Shown here one piece after another: positions 24,401-34,458 of a stretch of DNA of 64,000 bases. The position numbers and the translations under genes are program-made. The notes under the pieces were generated by a model. That model did not search any database. It saw nothing but the letters and a program-made list of their open reading frames with translations, and was not told the DNA's origin. This DNA is from Pseudofabraea citricarpa (Eukaryota > Ascomycota > Leotiomycetes > Helotiales > Dermateaceae). The first letter of the stretch is position 1; the number at the start of each line of letters is the position of its first letter. Location: contig JAPWGK010000007.1 of assembly GCA_029641185.1 (NCBI GenBank), positions 558,001-622,000 on the forward strand, given 5' to 3'.

Positions 24401-25075
24401 GACGTCGTAGAGCCCGAAGATTGTACCTCTCAAATCACTTCCTGCAATCACCAAAGCCCGTTCGATTCCTGGTAGAGGTGATTCGACCACTTGCGAGATA
24501 AAAGACTCCCATTTTCCTGTGATGGCACCAACGTCCAACTTTCCTGATGCTATGATACTACTAATCACAGAAGACTTTCCAATAGTGCCTGCAATAATGA
24601 CCGTAGTATTTTGAAAATTATCCAAAAGTGTAGGACCGGTAATGTTCTTGGTCGCTCCCAGAGTGTACTAATTAAAATTAGTGCGGTATACATGCTACAT
24701 TGGGTTGTATAAGCTTACATTAACATCACTTGTGGGAGGGTAGTAAGTATAAAGTACACTCGTTTTCCCAGCCTCTCTTACCAACTTTTTGTGAATGTCT
24801 GAACTTGTCGATACATTAGATTGCCAATTGGCAAGTGTTAAGTTGTGGCCCGTGACCCGTCCAAAATCAATAGACAAGTCTTCCGCCGCGCGTATGACTC
24901 CCCACCAATCGTCTGCACTCAACAAGATCTGGCCTGAGAGACCAGATCCTGCTAATTGTAGAAGAGCGGATTCATTACTTCGAGGGGGCACAGTTGTTAT
25001 GACTGGGGCTTGTCCAAGGGCATTGGCGAACGAAACGAGGGACCAGAAGGTGCTCAAGATTGCAATTGGCTTCAT
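21496..25075 (-). CDS. Secreted GH115 xylan alpha-glucuronidase
   Basis: It removes (4-O-methyl)glucuronic acid side groups from xylan. Nine exons: 25075-24719, 24667-24234, 24183-23990, 23940-23914 (27 nt), 23857-23409, 23358-23302, 23255-22670, 22620-22596 (25 nt) and 22546-21496, for 1059 aa, the normal GH115 size. A signal peptide covers about 1-20. Family landmarks in order are LLSADDWWGVIRAAEDL, GSDLRGTIFGLYDVSEQIGV, SPWYWFADVP, YRGIFLNDEQPGL and NYLWPAQWGSMF. GTSHTEPMMRATNEWGT follows, assembled from exons 3-5, then ITLLWADDNWGNVRRLP, YYHFDYVGDPRDYKW and FGYNYWQQPMRN across the 25-nt exon. A beta-rich C-terminal region follows. Many N-x-S/T sites fit secretion. The tiny exons are needed to keep frame and motifs, which supports the model. 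Confidence 0.95.
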
Positions 25076-25150
25076 CTTGGCATCAATTGACACAATGGAA
25101 AACACAGACAGCAAGTGAGAAATTTCATAATAGAGAAGGACACCCCCATC

Positions 25151-25156
25151 TTTATA
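25151..25156 (-). promoter_or_regulatory. TATA-like box of GH115 gene
   Basis: The sequence reads TATAAA on the gene strand, about 76 bp upstream of the start codon at 25075, a reasonable position for a fungal core promoter. Confidence 0.5.
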
Positions 25157-25362
25157 TGAGGAAAGGAAGAGTGGTTAAATTAAAGATGTCAATGGTATAT
25201 CGGCATAACGGATGATCCGAAAAGCAGACCGCTACCGGTTGAATGGGTAATATCAGGGAGCCATGCCGTCCCAGTATTTGGGAGCATCAAAAAAGTCTGA
25301 AGTGAACCTGGTACCTGAAGCACAACATGAAGTAGGTGGAAAACAAGGGAGCCAAGCGCGTT

Positions 25363-25368
25363 GTGGGG
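25363..25368 (+). promoter_or_regulatory. CreA/Cre1-like site GTGGGG
   Basis: It matches the carbon-repressor consensus SYGGRG, about 290 bp upstream of the GH115 start codon and close to a second match. The motif is short and could be chance. Confidence 0.35.
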
Positions 25369-25397
25369 AAAGGATTGCGGAGTTCGGTAGGCCCAGC

Positions 25398-25403
25398 GCG
25401 GGG
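25398..25403 (+). promoter_or_regulatory. CreA/Cre1-like site GCGGGG
   Basis: This is a second SYGGRG match, 30 bp from the first and 10 bp from an XlnR-like site. The pairing makes carbon repression of the GH115 gene plausible. Confidence 0.4.
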
Positions 25404-25412
25404 TAGAGATCA

Positions 25413-25419
25413 TTTAGCC
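25413..25419 (-). promoter_or_regulatory. XlnR/Xyr1-like site GGCTAAA
   Basis: This is a perfect match on the gene strand to the binding motif of the xylanolytic activator XlnR/Xyr1, about 340 bp upstream of the GH115 start. Function is inferred from motif and context only. Confidence 0.5.
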
Positions 25420-26301
25420 TGAAGAACCACAAATGTCACCCACAAGGCAACATGCTAAATCCTTGATGAACTGATAGTTTGGTAAAAGATATATTGAACA
25501 ATCTGGCCCTGCAGCATGCTGTTGAGAATTGCAGGGGCTTTCCCCGTTTATGGACCCAATAGAAAAGCAACATACGACAGGGTGCGTATATATGAGTTGT
25601 GAAAGAGAGATAATAACTCACTCATAATTCTGGGGGTTTTTTTTTTGTGACAAGACGATATGGCTCTTGCTCTGCCTTGACAGGCTCTTTTTGCCCCTCT
25701 TAGAGGGGTGTAAGTGGCGAAGGGTCCTGTAAGTAAGTATACATTAGCTTTCAAAGGACTCCTGGCTCACGAATCTTTGATTTATCCTAACGTCTCGTAG
25801 GTTGAAAGTCAAGGTGAAATAGTAGATCAATGAATCTCAAAAGGAATGCAAAAAATACACTTAAAAAGGTTTAAGCCTGGCGTGAGCCAAATGTTCAATA
25901 CAGAGAGTGAGTTTATGACTGAAAGTTTGCCAACCTTCAAGTACTTACAAGGTCCGTATATGCCTCATCGCAGCTCTCCATCACAAGTCCTGCCATCAAG
26001 GTCTACGACTAAGCAGCAATGCCCTTTCTCTGCTACTTACCCGATGCTTTTCGTGAACCTAAAGAAACGCTAAAAACAGAACAAGCAAATACAACTTTGA
26101 AAGGTTGGCACACACATAAATATAATGCACGCTCACCGAAAAGCCCCTTTCGACCTTGTTTCCTTCTCCCACAGATTGTGCAGATTGTGGGTGTGCAAAG
26201 TCTCTTAGCGGAGAAGGGTGAGAATATGTACTGGTGGCGAAAGAAGTAAAAAATGGTGAAGCCTAGTAAGTGAGTTTGGGAACCTAGTATGCTTGGTTCC
26301 G

Positions 26302-27938
26302 TTACTCGTCCACTGTACCAGCAACGCCAGGCTGTGCAGCTGTATCGACAAGTGATGTTTCTGAAGTTCCATCTGGGACAAATGCGTACCTGGGCATCAT
26401 GGCCATCTTCTCTTCTGGACTGATCTCATTATCCGAGTAAATCATTCTCATTGGCTTATCTTTCTTTGACTTCTTCTCAGATGGGACTTCAGTCTTGGCT
26501 TCTGCTGCCTCTGGAACCGCGACGGGTGCTGGAAGCGACTCGGGTAGTGAAGCCTGCTCGTTCTTTGGTGGTGAACTTTCGTCCCTTTTCGGAGGTCGAA
26601 TGCCTGCCTCTGCCATTCTGATAATTGCGTCAATATCATCACCACCACCGGTTTGAGGGGCAGAGTTAGCCGGATAAGGAGAATAAGCTGATGACATAGC
26701 TGAGTTCTGATCTTGACCATTCCATCCATTCCCACTCCAAGTACCTGGGGCACCTTGACTCTGAAATGGTGGAGGGGAGCCTTGGTGCATCTGCTGCATT
26801 TGATAGGAAGGGACAGGCGGAGCACCAAAAGATGGTCTCTGTGGAAGCCCAGGGGCTGGAGGTAGGCTAGGAGGTCGGGAAGGTAGTCCACCAATCGTAG
26901 GTGGGGTATGCGTGGGGGGTGGCTGGTAGCCATTGAATGAGCCAGGAGGTGAGCCAGCATATGGTGGACCCCCAGGGTATGAAGGCGCTGATGCGGGTTG
27001 TTGGTAACCAGCTGGTGGAAAAGATTGCGGAGGTGGATACTGCTGAGGCGGCGAGTATTGTGGTTGGTAGGATGGGTTGGGGGGAGCAGAATATGGTTGT
27101 TGTTGATTGTAAGGCGGCTGTTGATAAGCAGCAGTTGGTTGTGAATAAGGTTCTTGTGAGTATGAACCGTAGCCCGCACCTTGTGTAGCACCAGTCGTGG
27201 CTGGAGGAGGGTAAGGTGAGCCATTCTGATGATAGTTAGCAGCATTCTTATGAAACTCAGGAAATACTCACAAAGGCTCCAGGACTCTGGCCCATGGGAC
27301 TCTGTCCATTATAGTCCATCGGTGTATTGCCACCACTGTTTCCAGCTGCAGCTTGTTCGGCCTTCTTCGCCTTATGTTCTGCCAATCTCTTCTTCAAATC
27401 CGAGGGCGATTCGAATTTCGGTTTCTTCGCTGCACCTCCCCCTTGTGCACCGGGACCCGGGTTACCAGTAGCAGCGCGACGTTCAGCCTCTGCTTGGTAG
27501 AAGCCAGCGACGATACGTTGACCATGCGCCTGAACCACATCCTCGGGGATTCCTTCCATGCCAAAGATCTCGACCTCAAGACCCTGTCTATTCGGTAGGG
27601 AGTTATCAACCGATGCCAATGTCTCTTTATGGACCTGATTCATGTGGACGGATAAACCTTCTCAATGTTAGGGCAAAGCTCATGCTCTCAATGTCGCGCG
27701 CGTCACATACCTCCTGCCGTGTTCAATCTGCGACCGCATCTTTCGCATTTAAAGTGCTTAGCCTTCTGATGAGATATAAGGATTTTCAGATCATCGAAAT
27801 CGCGCTCACCTATCAATCCGTTAGCAGGGGGCTTGAAGGTAGTTTGGCGCATACATGACACATACAGTAATAACACCAGGGTCGTTCAAGAAGGTCTTTG
27901 ACATCGGGGTGGCCACGCTTTTTCTTTCCTCCCGCCAT
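26302..27938 (-). CDS. BuGZ/ZNF207-like C2H2 zinc-finger protein
   Basis: Four exons (27938-27866, 27809-27711, 27657-27272, 27225-26302) give 493 aa. The N-terminus has the family layout: basic GGKKKR, then PWCYYCERDFDD with C22/C25 and H39/H43, then [10 protein letters not shown] with C46/C49 and H62/H67. [14 protein letters not shown] and [11 protein letters not shown] follow. These fingers are cut by two introns and appear only after splicing. A long Pro/Gln/Tyr/Gly-rich disordered region follows. Near the C-terminus [21 protein letters not shown] resembles the GLEBS-type Bub3-binding segment of vertebrate BuGZ. Vertebrate BuGZ binds Bub3 and microtubules and promotes spindle assembly through phase separation. 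The same role here is inference. It is divergent from the malic enzyme gene. Confidence 0.88.
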
Positions 27939-29327
27939 CTTGGTAGTGCTGTAAAGGAATGACTGATGGGCGGGGAGGGCTGGTTAACAAGATTGATGAG
28001 CTGAGATGAAGAGATTCAGACGGTTCAATTTAGCGGATGGATGCAACTTCGCTGTTTCTAGCGCGAGATTAGTAGAATTCGACTTTCGGTGAATAGTAAG
28101 TCCGAAGCGAGCGCAAACTTTTGAAGCCTTGAGTCTCGTCTTTTTCCAATTCTTCTGACAGCACAAACATCTATCATGGTGATCATCATGCCATGCCATG
28201 TCCTGCCATTCAACAACCGCGGCGGCAGATGGTCGCATCTCGCACAACCCAGGTTTGTATACCTAGATCTCTCTTATTAATCTTCATACTGCAGCACTTT
28301 GATCAGTCACTCAGCTGTTATGGCAACCAAATGAGATCTTCTTCGGAAGGCCCGCCGACATCTTCACGTCTTGTGTTGAGGTCGATTGGGGGCTTGAGAT
28401 AAAGTGCTATCTTTCGGGAGCGTGCTTTCAAGAGAAGATGCTGCAAGAACAATTCAAAGGACCTTCATAGTCCACACCCTTATCCTTCATGGATTTCCTA
28501 CAAGAGTGTGGCTCCTTGCGTACCTACATCTGAACAACAGCCAATGCTCTTCCGTATTTGTATCGCTGAGCCGAGGCAATGGATAGCCACCACCAGCTTG
28601 CATACCTTGGATTCTGGCTTAGGACTTTGGTTTTCCGATTTGCTGTACTTGATGTGGCTTGTCTCAGCAATGGACATGTGATGTATTTAGTTTGGATCCC
28701 GGTTGGTTTATCTTACTGTGCTCTTTTCGAAAGCTGCAAGACACAGCTGATGGCATCACTCCAGCTACTAAATGCAAAATACTTTATTCTGTCCTGACGT
28801 TGTGAAAGACCGCTTTATAGCGGATGATGCGGCTGTCGGTAACACGTGACTATTTTCTTTTCTAAATTCTAGACTGATCTGAAGTGACATCCTGCCTAGA
28901 GCTATTGCTATTATAGTCTTATTTAATCAAAGACTCCTAAGGCTCATCGGCAGTAGCATCGTTCATCTCCCATCGCCAGTTAAGCAAAATCAAGCTTTCG
29001 ACAGATCTATCGCTAAGCCCTCTAGAAAACGTCATTGAGCATCTACTACTGCAGAGTCAGCAGCTAGACCCCCATGCTAGGTTGTCTGTCTGTCTCTCTT
29101 TCTCTGCCGGCAGCACCTTCTTGGTATATTGTTGCAACCTCCCTCTGTTCCATGCTTTAACGTCGTTGGACTTCACAGAACACATTACATTGTGCAGTCG
29201 GCTGAATCCGTTTCACAACTGAACACAGCACACAACCTTGAGGCCTTCTTGCCGGCATCTACTTCTACTATTCCTCAATAACCTGATCGAACAAACACAA
29301 ACATTTAGAACTATTCACAACGCAACT
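27939..29327. other. Divergent intergenic region
   Basis: This is 1.39 kb between the BuGZ-like and malic enzyme start codons. Only motif-free frames below 90 codons occur. The 29090-29115 stretch is CT-rich, as in fungal 5' leaders. Confidence 0.6.
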
Positions 29328-31638
29328 ATGTCTGCCGAGCAAAAGGCCAGCAAGCCAAACACCAAGTTTGGTCATCTCCCTTTAAGTACCAGTGGACCTC
29401 AAGACTGTGCCCTGGTTGGAACAGCTCTACTGAATACACCCTATCTCAACAAAGGCTCTGCGTTTCCATCTGAGGAGCGAAAAAAGTTCGGTCTTCATGG
29501 CCTCTTACCTCAAGCTGTCATGTCTTTGGATCAGCAAGTCAAAAGAGCTTATCAGCAGTACAGCACACGCAGTGATGACCTTGCCAAGAATACTTTCATG
29601 ACTTCGATGAAGGAGCAGAATGAAGTGCTCTATTACAAGGTATGTCTATTTCAGATGGTTCTCCATATTTCACTATCGTCAAAACGGCTATATCTTTTAT
29701 CATCAATGTCAAGTGAAATCACGATGCTGATGGTCACGTGTGCATCCTCTTTCATGAATGCAATATTCTGACATCGGGACCGCCTACTATGAATGTGGGC
29801 CGTTCTTCCCCCCCAGCTTACTTTGGTTGATTCGATTTCTTTGTATATTATTTCTGGGTATTTGACATGCCAAAAGATTAATCTTTCATGTACACTTGAT
29901 GATTAAATGAGTTTTGCGAGTCTTCTTCTCTTTCATAAGTTCCTTATGGTTTTGTTTGATGTCTACTTCAATTTCAATCGCTAACATTTCTCAGTTGATT
30001 CAAGAACATTTAAAAGAGATGTTCTCTATCATCTATACACCGACCGAGGGAGAAGCTATTCAGAACTTCTCTAAATTGTTTCGAAGACCAGAAGGTTGCT
30101 TCCTTAACATTGAAGATGTGGATAGAATACATCATGACTTGTCTCAGTGGGGACGGCCCGAGGACATTGATTACATTGTTGTCACTGGTAAGTAATCATA
30201 CCTTAATACCTGTGGTATACTGACAAATTAGATGGCGAGGAAATTCTTGGAATTGGTGACCAAGGCGTTGGTGGTATCCTCATATCAGTAGCAAAGCTGG
30301 TTTTGACCACCCTCTGTGCTGGTATCCACCCAAACCGTACTTTAGCCGTTGTCCTTGATTGTGGAACAGACAATGAAGAGTTGCGCAATGATCCCATCTA
30401 TCTGGGATTGAACAAACCACGTGTTCGCGGAAAGAAATATGACGAGTTTGTCGATAGTTTTGTACAGTCTGCTAGAGATCTTTTCCCACGAGCTTATATA
30501 CATTTCGAAGACTTTGGTCTTCCTAACGGTATGTTTATTTCTGTCTCTTCTTACTCAAAGCTCATTCCGTAGCCCGCAGGATCCTCGACAAATACCGCCC
30601 CACCATCCCCTGCTTCAACGACGATGTCCAGGGAACTGGCTGCGTTACTTTAGCCGCCATGACCGCTGGGTTACATGTTAGCAAAGTCAAATTAACAGAT
30701 ATGAGAATGGTTGTCTTTGGGTCTGGTACAGCTGGAACTGGTATTGCTGATCAAGTTCGAGATGCAATCGCGGCCGACAGTGGAATATCGAAGGAAGATG
30801 CATCAAAGCAGATATGGCAAGTTTGTTTCTTCTCCAAATTATTCTCATGCTAACAATAGCTAGGTGTGTTGATAAGCCAGGCTTGCTACTGAAGAGTCAA
30901 GGAGACAAACTTACGCCAGCTCAGGTTGACTACGCACGTGTAGACTCTGACTGGGAAGGAAAGGACCACTCCGATCTCCTCTCTGTCATCAAAGAAGTTA
31001 AGCCACATGTTCTCATTGGTACATCCACAAAGCCCAAAGCCTTTACCAAGGAAGTCGTTCAAGAAATGGCATCTCATGTTGAGCGACCAATAATTTTCCC
31101 GCTTTCCAACCCTACACGCCTCCACGAGGCTGATCCAAAAGACATCAATGAGTGGACCAAAGGGAAAGCCTTAATTGCAACTGGTTCACCTTTCCCTCCC
31201 GTCAAATACGAAGGAAAGGAGTACGAAGTTGCAGAATGTAATAATTCTACATGCTTTCCTGGTATTGGACTTGGCTGCGTGTTGGCTCGTGTCAAGCTCT
31301 TGAGCGACAAGATGCTAGTAGCTGCGGTAAAGGCCCTTGCAGCTCAATCTCCAGCTTTGAAAGATCCTGATAAGGGATTACTACCTGATGTAGTCAATGT
31401 GAGAGAGATATCCGTACATATCGCTCGCGCGGTTATCAAGCAAGCCGTTGAGGAAGGTCTTGCGCAAGAAGAGGGCATACCTGACAATGATGATGAACTT
31501 GAAGAGTGGATTCGAGAACAGATGTGGGATCCCGTCTATCGACCTTTACGCCGAGTTGAGATGGATTCCGCCTCGAGACATGCCAAAGGAGAACTGGGTA
31601 TCGCTGGCATCGCTACTACTTCACTCGAATCCCTATAG
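29328..31638 (+). CDS. NAD(P)-dependent malic enzyme
   Basis: Oxidative decarboxylation of malate to pyruvate. Five exons (29328-29639, 29995-30187, 30232-30528, 30573-30816, 30864-31638) give 606 aa, normal for the family. Landmarks are KEMFSIIYTPTEGEA, ILGIGDQGVGG, FEDFGLPNARRILDKYR, CFNDDVQGT with its metal-binding acidic pair, the Rossmann loop FGSGTAGTGIA, and IFPLSNPTRLHEA. Intron 1 is unusually long (355 nt). Intron 4 has a GC donor (TG|GCAAGT) with a normal CTAAC branch and TAG acceptor, and splicing it restores IWCVDKPGLL. From the first ATG there is no targeting sequence. An in-frame Arg/Leu-rich extension runs upstream from a TTG at 29238. Compartment and NAD versus NADP preference are not settled. 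Confidence 0.94.
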
Positions 31639-32718
31639 CAAGGCTACCTAGCACAAAGGCAAATCTTTCTCTCACAGCAGCTAGAGCACTCTGTTGATCA
31701 CATTCTATAGATAGACTCATTGAAGATTATTAAATTAACAAGAAACTCTGGCGTATCATACCTATCCAACTATGACATCTTGTAACGAATGTGTGTTTGT
31801 CTTTAGTTTTACCTTCCAAGGCTCACGTATACATTTCGTGTCGAACACGTAATTGTATTTCACAGGTGAGTCATTCTAAAACTATAGTAGAAGACCAGTT
31901 TTATCAGGAAGGGATTGTTTCAAAGACCTCAAAAATATTTCTCTTGGTTTATGGTACGCTAATACACCAAACTTCCGATATTACATTAGGCTACTACTGC
32001 TCTGGTATGAAATAATCTCCATTAGTTCACGTTTACGGATCAACTTTTTCAACTTGTACTAGCCCAAACTAAAATCAATCATCTCAGGGTGTGATGAACT
32101 CGTTCTACTCCCTAGCACAGAAAAGATATTTGTAGTAAGTGAGGGCGGACAAGATGTATTTTGGTACCGAGCCAGCTTAGCTCTTATAAGTTTGCTAACT
32201 CGTCATAAGTACGAAAATTTGACTTAGCTTCCCGTAAGTCATCGTTAGCTGTTAGCTCTTTCCTATTTCCTTCCCAGTCCGCATACAATATTTTGTCCTC
32301 CCTCACACGAAACTCCTTCCTTTTCTCTTCCATAATCTTCTCAAACTTCTCACTTTGACTGCTCATAGCTTCTATCTTCTATCTTCCATCTTCAATCTTT
32401 ACTTTGACTTCACCACTTGTTTATATCCTTTTCTCTTCACTATATCGCTTGAATTATTATTCTCCCTCTCCCGGCGAAACCTCTTCTTCATTACCCTTAT
32501 CTTCCCCTGTCACACGCTCATTTCAAGATGCTATGCTTCTTCGAGCAATCGCCTGCTTCCTTCGATATCGGTATGTATTTTGTTCTTCTTTGCTTTTATT
32601 ATGGCCTTGAAGTACTGTTAAGCGACACGTCTTTACATCACTTGGTGCCTATACAAACACAGCAATTGTATCTGACTTGAGAAAAGAGCCTTGCGATATC
32701 AAAAACACGACCATCAGT
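31639..32718. other. Intergenic region with one candidate small ORF
   Basis: This is 1.08 kb between two plus-strand genes. Apart from the 60-codon minus-strand frame listed separately, I see no coding evidence. The 32330-32520 part is CT-rich on the plus strand, as expected for a leader of the gene starting at 32719. Confidence 0.5.
32184..32366 (-). CDS. Candidate 60-aa small protein
   Basis: An ATG-initiated frame of 60 codons encodes a highly charged, Cys-free protein starting MSSQSEKFEKIMEEKRKEF, with predicted helix at the N-terminus. A TATAAAC lies about 60 bp upstream on the same strand and the leader is purine-rich, so an independent small gene is possible. No family is recognised and no intron is needed. 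It could equally be a chance frame. Confidence 0.28.
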   Translation of the reverse strand: MSSQSEKFEKIMEEKRKEFRVREDKILYADWEGNRKELTANDDLREAKSNFRTYDELANL

Positions 32719-33714
32719 ATGGCGAACGTTTCAAGGGTCCCTCCCACCTCAACTGCGACTGCGACTTCTTCCAATAAGCTGGAAAAGTCGGTCCGGTTTT
32801 CCGAGGGCTCTGACTATTGTGAAGTTGATATTGAATTGCCAGTCTTATCCCATGGCTATAAACTTGACTCTATGGTTATACCTACCAAAATGCGTGATGG
32901 AAAGTATACATCGGGAGTCTTTGCACCAATTGCAGCACCTTGGAAACTTCCAATCGGTAACAAGGTTGGAAGATGTCTTACTCCAAAGGTCATTCTCAAC
33001 ATTGACAACGAGAATATCCATGGAGACATCAGGGACTTGGAGTACGAGGTCACCTTGAGGCAGGCTGTCAAGGACCTGTTTCAAAGATGTCCTATCCTTC
33101 ACGAGGGTGAACGGCAACTCCAAGCATACTCTTCCGACGAGTATATTCCCGATCCGTGCCCCACGCCAGTTCCAGAGACTCCAACAACAACTCCTTTCGA
33201 GGATATGTCGGATAGTGAACTTGAAAACTACGTCTACAGATACCGTGGGCCGTGGGCACGTAATCACTGGTGGCCAGTAAACCACCCGACCAGGTGGCAC
33301 GGCAGCTATACCAAGACAGCCAAGCTGGAGCTGTGCGAGGAGATGCCGGCAGCTTACAAGCCAGCACCTCACGAGATGCCGAAAAATTACAACATCTTTC
33401 AGAACAAAGATACTGGCTTTTGGATAGTTCAAGCGTGCCAGGAAGAAGAGCTCATCTGGGCCCAAACAAGGGACGAGCGGGAGACGCCCGAGGAAGTTCT
33501 GGCGCTTGAGAGAGCTGCTGAGCCTGTCCCCACAACGAGATGGGCCAATTCTAGACTGAGACGTGGTGGTGCTGACGTCCTCAGGGAGATGGAGGAAAAG
33601 GAACAAAGGAAACTAGAGTGGAGTCACGATGGGCTGTACCGCTGCAAGCCTGATCCTTATCAAAAGGCTCCCCATCCAAGCGAGCTTCCTATTCCAACCT
33701 GGGGTAGAAAGTAA
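32719..33714 (+). CDS. Unknown protein with RVxF-like PP1-docking motif
   Basis: Single exon, 331 aa from the first ATG. I do not recognise a named family. The N-terminal 20 residues are Ser/Thr-rich and disordered. Residues 23-27 read KSVRF followed by SEG, which fits the protein phosphatase 1 docking consensus [KR]-x-[VI]-x-[FW] with an acidic flank. The middle (about 45-130) is mixed alpha/beta-like. A Pro/Thr-rich linker follows (about 155-170). Then come a Trp-rich region (GPWARNHWWPVNHPTRWHGSY, about 188-208) and a charged C-terminal third. No signal peptide or membrane helix is seen. A long antisense frame mirrors it and is ignored. Confidence 0.7.
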   Translation: MANVSRVPPTSTATATSSNKLEKSVRFSEGSDYCEVDIELPVLSHGYKLDSMVIPTKMRDGKYTSGVFAPIAAPWKLPIGNKVGRCLTPKVILNIDNENIHGDIRDLEYEVTLRQAVKDLFQRCPILHEGERQLQAYSSDEYIPDPCPTPVPETPTTTPFEDMSDSELENYVYRYRGPWARNHWWPVNHPTRWHGSYTKTAKLELCEEMPAAYKPAPHEMPKNYNIFQNKDTGFWIVQACQEEELIWAQTRDERETPEEVLALERAAEPVPTTRWANSRLRRGGADVLREMEEKEQRKLEWSHDGLYRCKPDPYQKAPHPSELPIPTWGRK

Positions 33715-34458
33715 TCTCACTCTTCCGTTTCTCCCTTCCTAGAATTCTTCTCCCGCCACATCTTATGACAGCAAAATCTCGAATGGCAACAACTTCCTGA
33801 AAACCAGATTTGCAGATTCTTCCACAAGCGTTGCTTCCTTACAGATCTTGAGCATGACGGGCCCATTGGTTCAACATATCCTCGTCTTCTTCACTTGATT
33901 CATCAAATGCATTTTCAAAAAACCCATGTCTTCTCTGCTTGGGATTGGGATTATTTGAAACCACTACCTCTCTCATCATCCACGGGCATTTGCCAGCGCT
34001 CACTTTACGGCATACACAGTCTAAGTCCCTTTTAAAGGCTACGGTTGCCTCTTGAAAGAGGAACAAGACAAAACATGAGATAAAGAATAAATCTGTGGAT
34101 CTTTGCTCAGGACTAATATACGGCAGACTTCATTATTTTCTGTTTCTTATATATACCAGACTCGAAAACAGTTTTTACACCTTTTCTTTTCTGTTATTCT
34201 TTTGATACTCCCTGGGTAGGTTTTTAAGAACAGGGCTAGGAGTTTGGTTTGGAAAGGCCTGTAGGGAGCCAGGAATTGGCTTTGTTTTTTTTTTAGTTTT
34301 GAGGGTTTCAGGATTCAGGGAGTTTTTAGACCTGACAGTACAATACATCCACGTTAAAAGTCGTAACAAGAAATTTTGACATGGATTATGTGAACGATGA
34401 ATTCCAATTATGCTCTATCTAACTAAGATGACTACTAGGACTGGCGGAATTCTATTTT
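33715..34458. other. Convergent intergenic region
   Basis: This lies between the stop codons of the unknown gene and the GT2 gene. A 75-codon minus frame (33839-34066) with an acidic C-terminus lacks a good ATG. Nothing firm is visible. Confidence 0.55.

Larger units (their letters stand above)
25076..26301. other. Intergenic region holding GH115 promoter
   Basis: Apart from the TATA, XlnR-like and CreA-like motifs listed separately, I see no gene. The frames at 25846-26249 are short and without motifs. Confidence 0.6.

Noticed and set aside
26448..27245. 265-codon His/Leu-rich minus frame
   Set aside because: It is an out-of-frame reading of the Pro/Gln/Tyr-rich exon of the BuGZ-like gene.
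32845..33606. 253-codon minus frame
   Set aside because: Antisense to the intact unknown gene at 32719-33714; Cys/Leu-rich composition typical of shadows.
33839..34066. 75-codon minus frame with acidic end DESSEEDEDMLNQW
   Set aside because: It begins at TTG, has no upstream exon I can join, and no recognisable family; too weak to list as a gene.
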